A stretch of DNA of 64,000 nt, taken from Bradysia coprophila (Eukaryota; Arthropoda; Insecta; Diptera; Sciaridae). The stretch's first letter is position 1, and the number at the start of each line of letters is the position of its first letter. The position numbers were made by a program, and so were the translations under genes. The DNA is taken from positions 2,998,415 through 3,062,414 of the forward strand of contig NW_023503584.1 of the NCBI RefSeq assembly GCF_014529535.1. The letters are read 5' to 3'. The notes below the pieces were generated by a model that had not been told where the DNA came from, did no database searches, and saw only the letters and a program-made list of their open reading frames with translations. Of the stretch, positions 61,622 to 64,000 are shown piece by piece.

Positions 61622-64000
61622 AGAAAATTTCTACTTATAGTTAACACAGTGCTTTTTTAGCAAAAATGATGAAAATACAAAAAAAAATCGGATGGTTGAT
61701 TCATTCGTCGTATAAATTTTACGTGTAAAAAAATAGTGAACGTTAAGCAATTCTGCAATTTAAAGTTTTTTGTTGAAAATTTTTTAATTTATTTTTTTTT
61801 TACTCCGCACATGTTCAAAGTTCAAGGCAAAATTGGCACTTTTATCGCTGCATAAAAATATGTAGCTCTTTTGGTCAGTAGAACTTTTACTTTTGCTTTC
61901 ATTGTAATGCCCGAAGTGTAATAGTAGAGCATCTAATAACGTAGAAAATGCGTATAATGGAGGGAATTCGAAAAGATTTTCCGCGTTTTTTCAGCTCTGA
62001 TATCCCCTACCCGGTGTCCTATTTAAAGTATTTCCCCAGTGGTTACTCGAATATTATTCATTATATGTTGACGAATGATTTTCTGTATGCTTGCCGGTTG
62101 AAAATCATTCTTTCAATCTAATTTTTTGAATTTTCGACGCTCGCAGCATCGAGTAAAATCCATTACACAACTCGGGGTAAAAAGTTGAAAAATGTCGTTT
62201 TCATCTGTTTATTGCCCTCGGTTTCGCCTCAGATCAACAAAATTCACACGAAAACTCTACTTTCAACGTTTTGGCTCTTGTTATGTAAATAACTATTACA
62301 CAAAGCTCAAAGTTGCGCGAAGAAGATGCTATGCATAGCTGTTGTTTTTAAGACGTTTATGTTTTAACGATTCAAAAATGTCAACAGTTGAGAGTGACGT
62401 GCAAGTTAACGGTGCAATTTTCGTAGAACATTTCTCAATGTAATCTAACGAGAAAAATTTCAATTACTTCTCTCAATGGGCATCCAAATTACAGACACTT
62501 ATGCTGCCGTCGTCCGAATCCGTTCACTTAAAAAAAAAACGCTAGTTGCTAGTGTCCATGTCCATTGTGTCATCTTATACAATAAAAATTGCGCAGTCGA
62601 TTTGAGAAATTGTCACTCAACGATTTATGTGTGATATCTCTGAGGCATCTGGTAGTCGACTGAAATTTTTGGGATGATTCAACTGGATCATTTGAATGCT
62701 TAATTGTCCGAAAAGTCCTTCTGTATCCATGATTGAAACCGAGTAGCAGATATTTGTAGAAAGAAAAACCTCAAAATCGAAGAAAATTCCCAAAAACTCC
62801 TCAGAAAACTGAAAACGAATCCTTGGAAATAGAAACTCATCAAAACTTAAAAAGAAAATCTTGCAAACCCCTAACAAAATCTTTGAAAATCCCCCAAAAA
62901 TCATTGAAAATGCGGTGTCAACGAAATTTACAAATTTCCGCCACTCGACTGAAAGCGTGTAAATCGAAAGCAATAGTTTTGCTGACTAGAAATATTTGTC
63001 GTCACTCGTCACAGCTTTTTGCTTCAATCGGAGCAAACCCACATAGTTGTTGCGAGGAATCACACAATTTTCGAAGCACTGAAATCCCACAATTTCAACA
63101 ATTAAAAAGGACAACAGAGTCAGACGGTAATGACTCACCGATTCATCGAGTTAATTGATTTATTCATTCTGCTGAATCTTAGGAAGAAGGAATCGATTGT
63201 CTTAAAGTAAATTTTCGGCTCTTTTATCGTTCTGCAAAGAGAACTTTGTTTTAATAAATTGAACCTTATGCCCCCAGTCTCCTGACCAGAAAATTTGTAC
63301 TTATTATGTTATACGAATGAAATGAACAATTTACTTAAACAAAATGTCAACGATTTTGATTTGATTTATCGAACACAGAACACAGCTATCTATCTCTTTA
63401 TACAACGTAATTGAAATTGATAATTTTTATGTGATCTTTTTTAACATTTATTTTATGCTTTAAAAATTGTAAATGATATTTATATGAACGTTGAGTGAAA
63501 AATCTGTAAAGGAAAGAAGAAGTCGAAGGAAAAAAGACCTACACAAAGCCATACACAGCACGTCTGCCGAATGTTTCCGGAGAGTTAATGCAACTCATAT
63601 TTCGGTCACAAATTAATCTAGCTACGGTGAAATTTGACAAATTCAACAAATGACTCAACAGTCGATCAAATTCCAAAAATAAATTGACTGATAGTGCACT
63701 CCTGGTTTCTTTCGTCAGTGAGCCGTAAAACCTGACCATAGACCATTCCTCATTCTACTACATTGTAACTTCAAATGATCAGAAGAATAAAACTGAAAAC
63801 CAAACACATTCCATTACACTCATATTTATCGAACGAAACATTCCATTCCATCAGTTTGACGATTTTTGTTATTATTTGAAGTTACAATGAAATTATGCCT
63901 AAGTAGCACAGTGAATGCAACTGAATTTCCGTTTTGACTTTGTTCATCTTAGCCCACTTTATCAACATCTACCACCGAAGAGTTTCATTGGTAGGGAATT
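61622..64000. other. Eph 3' flank and spacer
   Basis: No gene recognised up to the window end. 62150-62310 is one diverged arm of the palindromic family at 28909 (AAAATCCATTACACAACTCG; TCGGTTTCGCCTCAGATCAA; TTCACACGAAAACTCTAC). 62760-62960 is a decayed AAAATC/CCTC low-complexity tract. Confidence 0.45.

Overview
The window is AT-rich nuclear DNA from an insect. The gene set and protein sequences point to Diptera, and the dense small palindromic transposons and lack of Drosophila-like features suggest a nematoceran fly (possibly sciarid-like; this last step is a guess). Coding exons are clearly richer in G+C than the spacers. Within genes most introns are 50-100 bp with standard GT...AG ends, but a few are kilobases long and packed with repeats.

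Layout. (1) 1-2010: a complete but divergent hexokinase, + strand, six coding exons, with the end of a 5' non-coding exon at the left edge. (2) 2010-6000: spacer with a (TCCG)n-bearing element, a palindromic element, and the presumed USP7 3' UTR. (3) 6003-13189: USP7 deubiquitinase, - strand, nine exons, 1172 aa, reconstructed completely. (4) 13190-16830: spacer with several MITE-like palindromes and a broken coding relic. (5) 16829-19062: the proctolin neuropeptide precursor, - strand, two exons. (6) 19063-33960: gene-poor, with one well-supported four-exon gene of unknown family at 24079-24922, a possible 54-aa membrane micropeptide, a retrotransposon tail, an ATCGAT-rich low-complexity tract and many palindromes. 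(7) 33964-36369: a divergent ionotropic receptor (IR), + strand, whose single intron consists almost entirely of two inverted-repeat elements, one carrying a tRNA-like SINE module. (8) 39129-61378: the Eph receptor tyrosine kinase, + strand, 16 exons, 1056 aa if all are included, with a 9.7 kb first intron hosting a hAT-type transposon, a retrotransposon tail and other repeats. (9) 61379-64000: Eph 3' flank and repeats.

The genes are ordinary neighbours and not one pathway: sugar phosphorylation (hexokinase), ubiquitin removal in the nucleus (USP7), peptide neuromodulation (proctolin), chemosensation (IR) and contact-dependent cell guidance (Eph). All splice models were built by hand from reading frames and GT/AG sites; none was checked against transcripts. 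The most unusual content is the number and variety of palindromic non-autonomous elements and their contacts with gene structure: an intron made of them, and a possible MITE-borne splice acceptor inside Eph.
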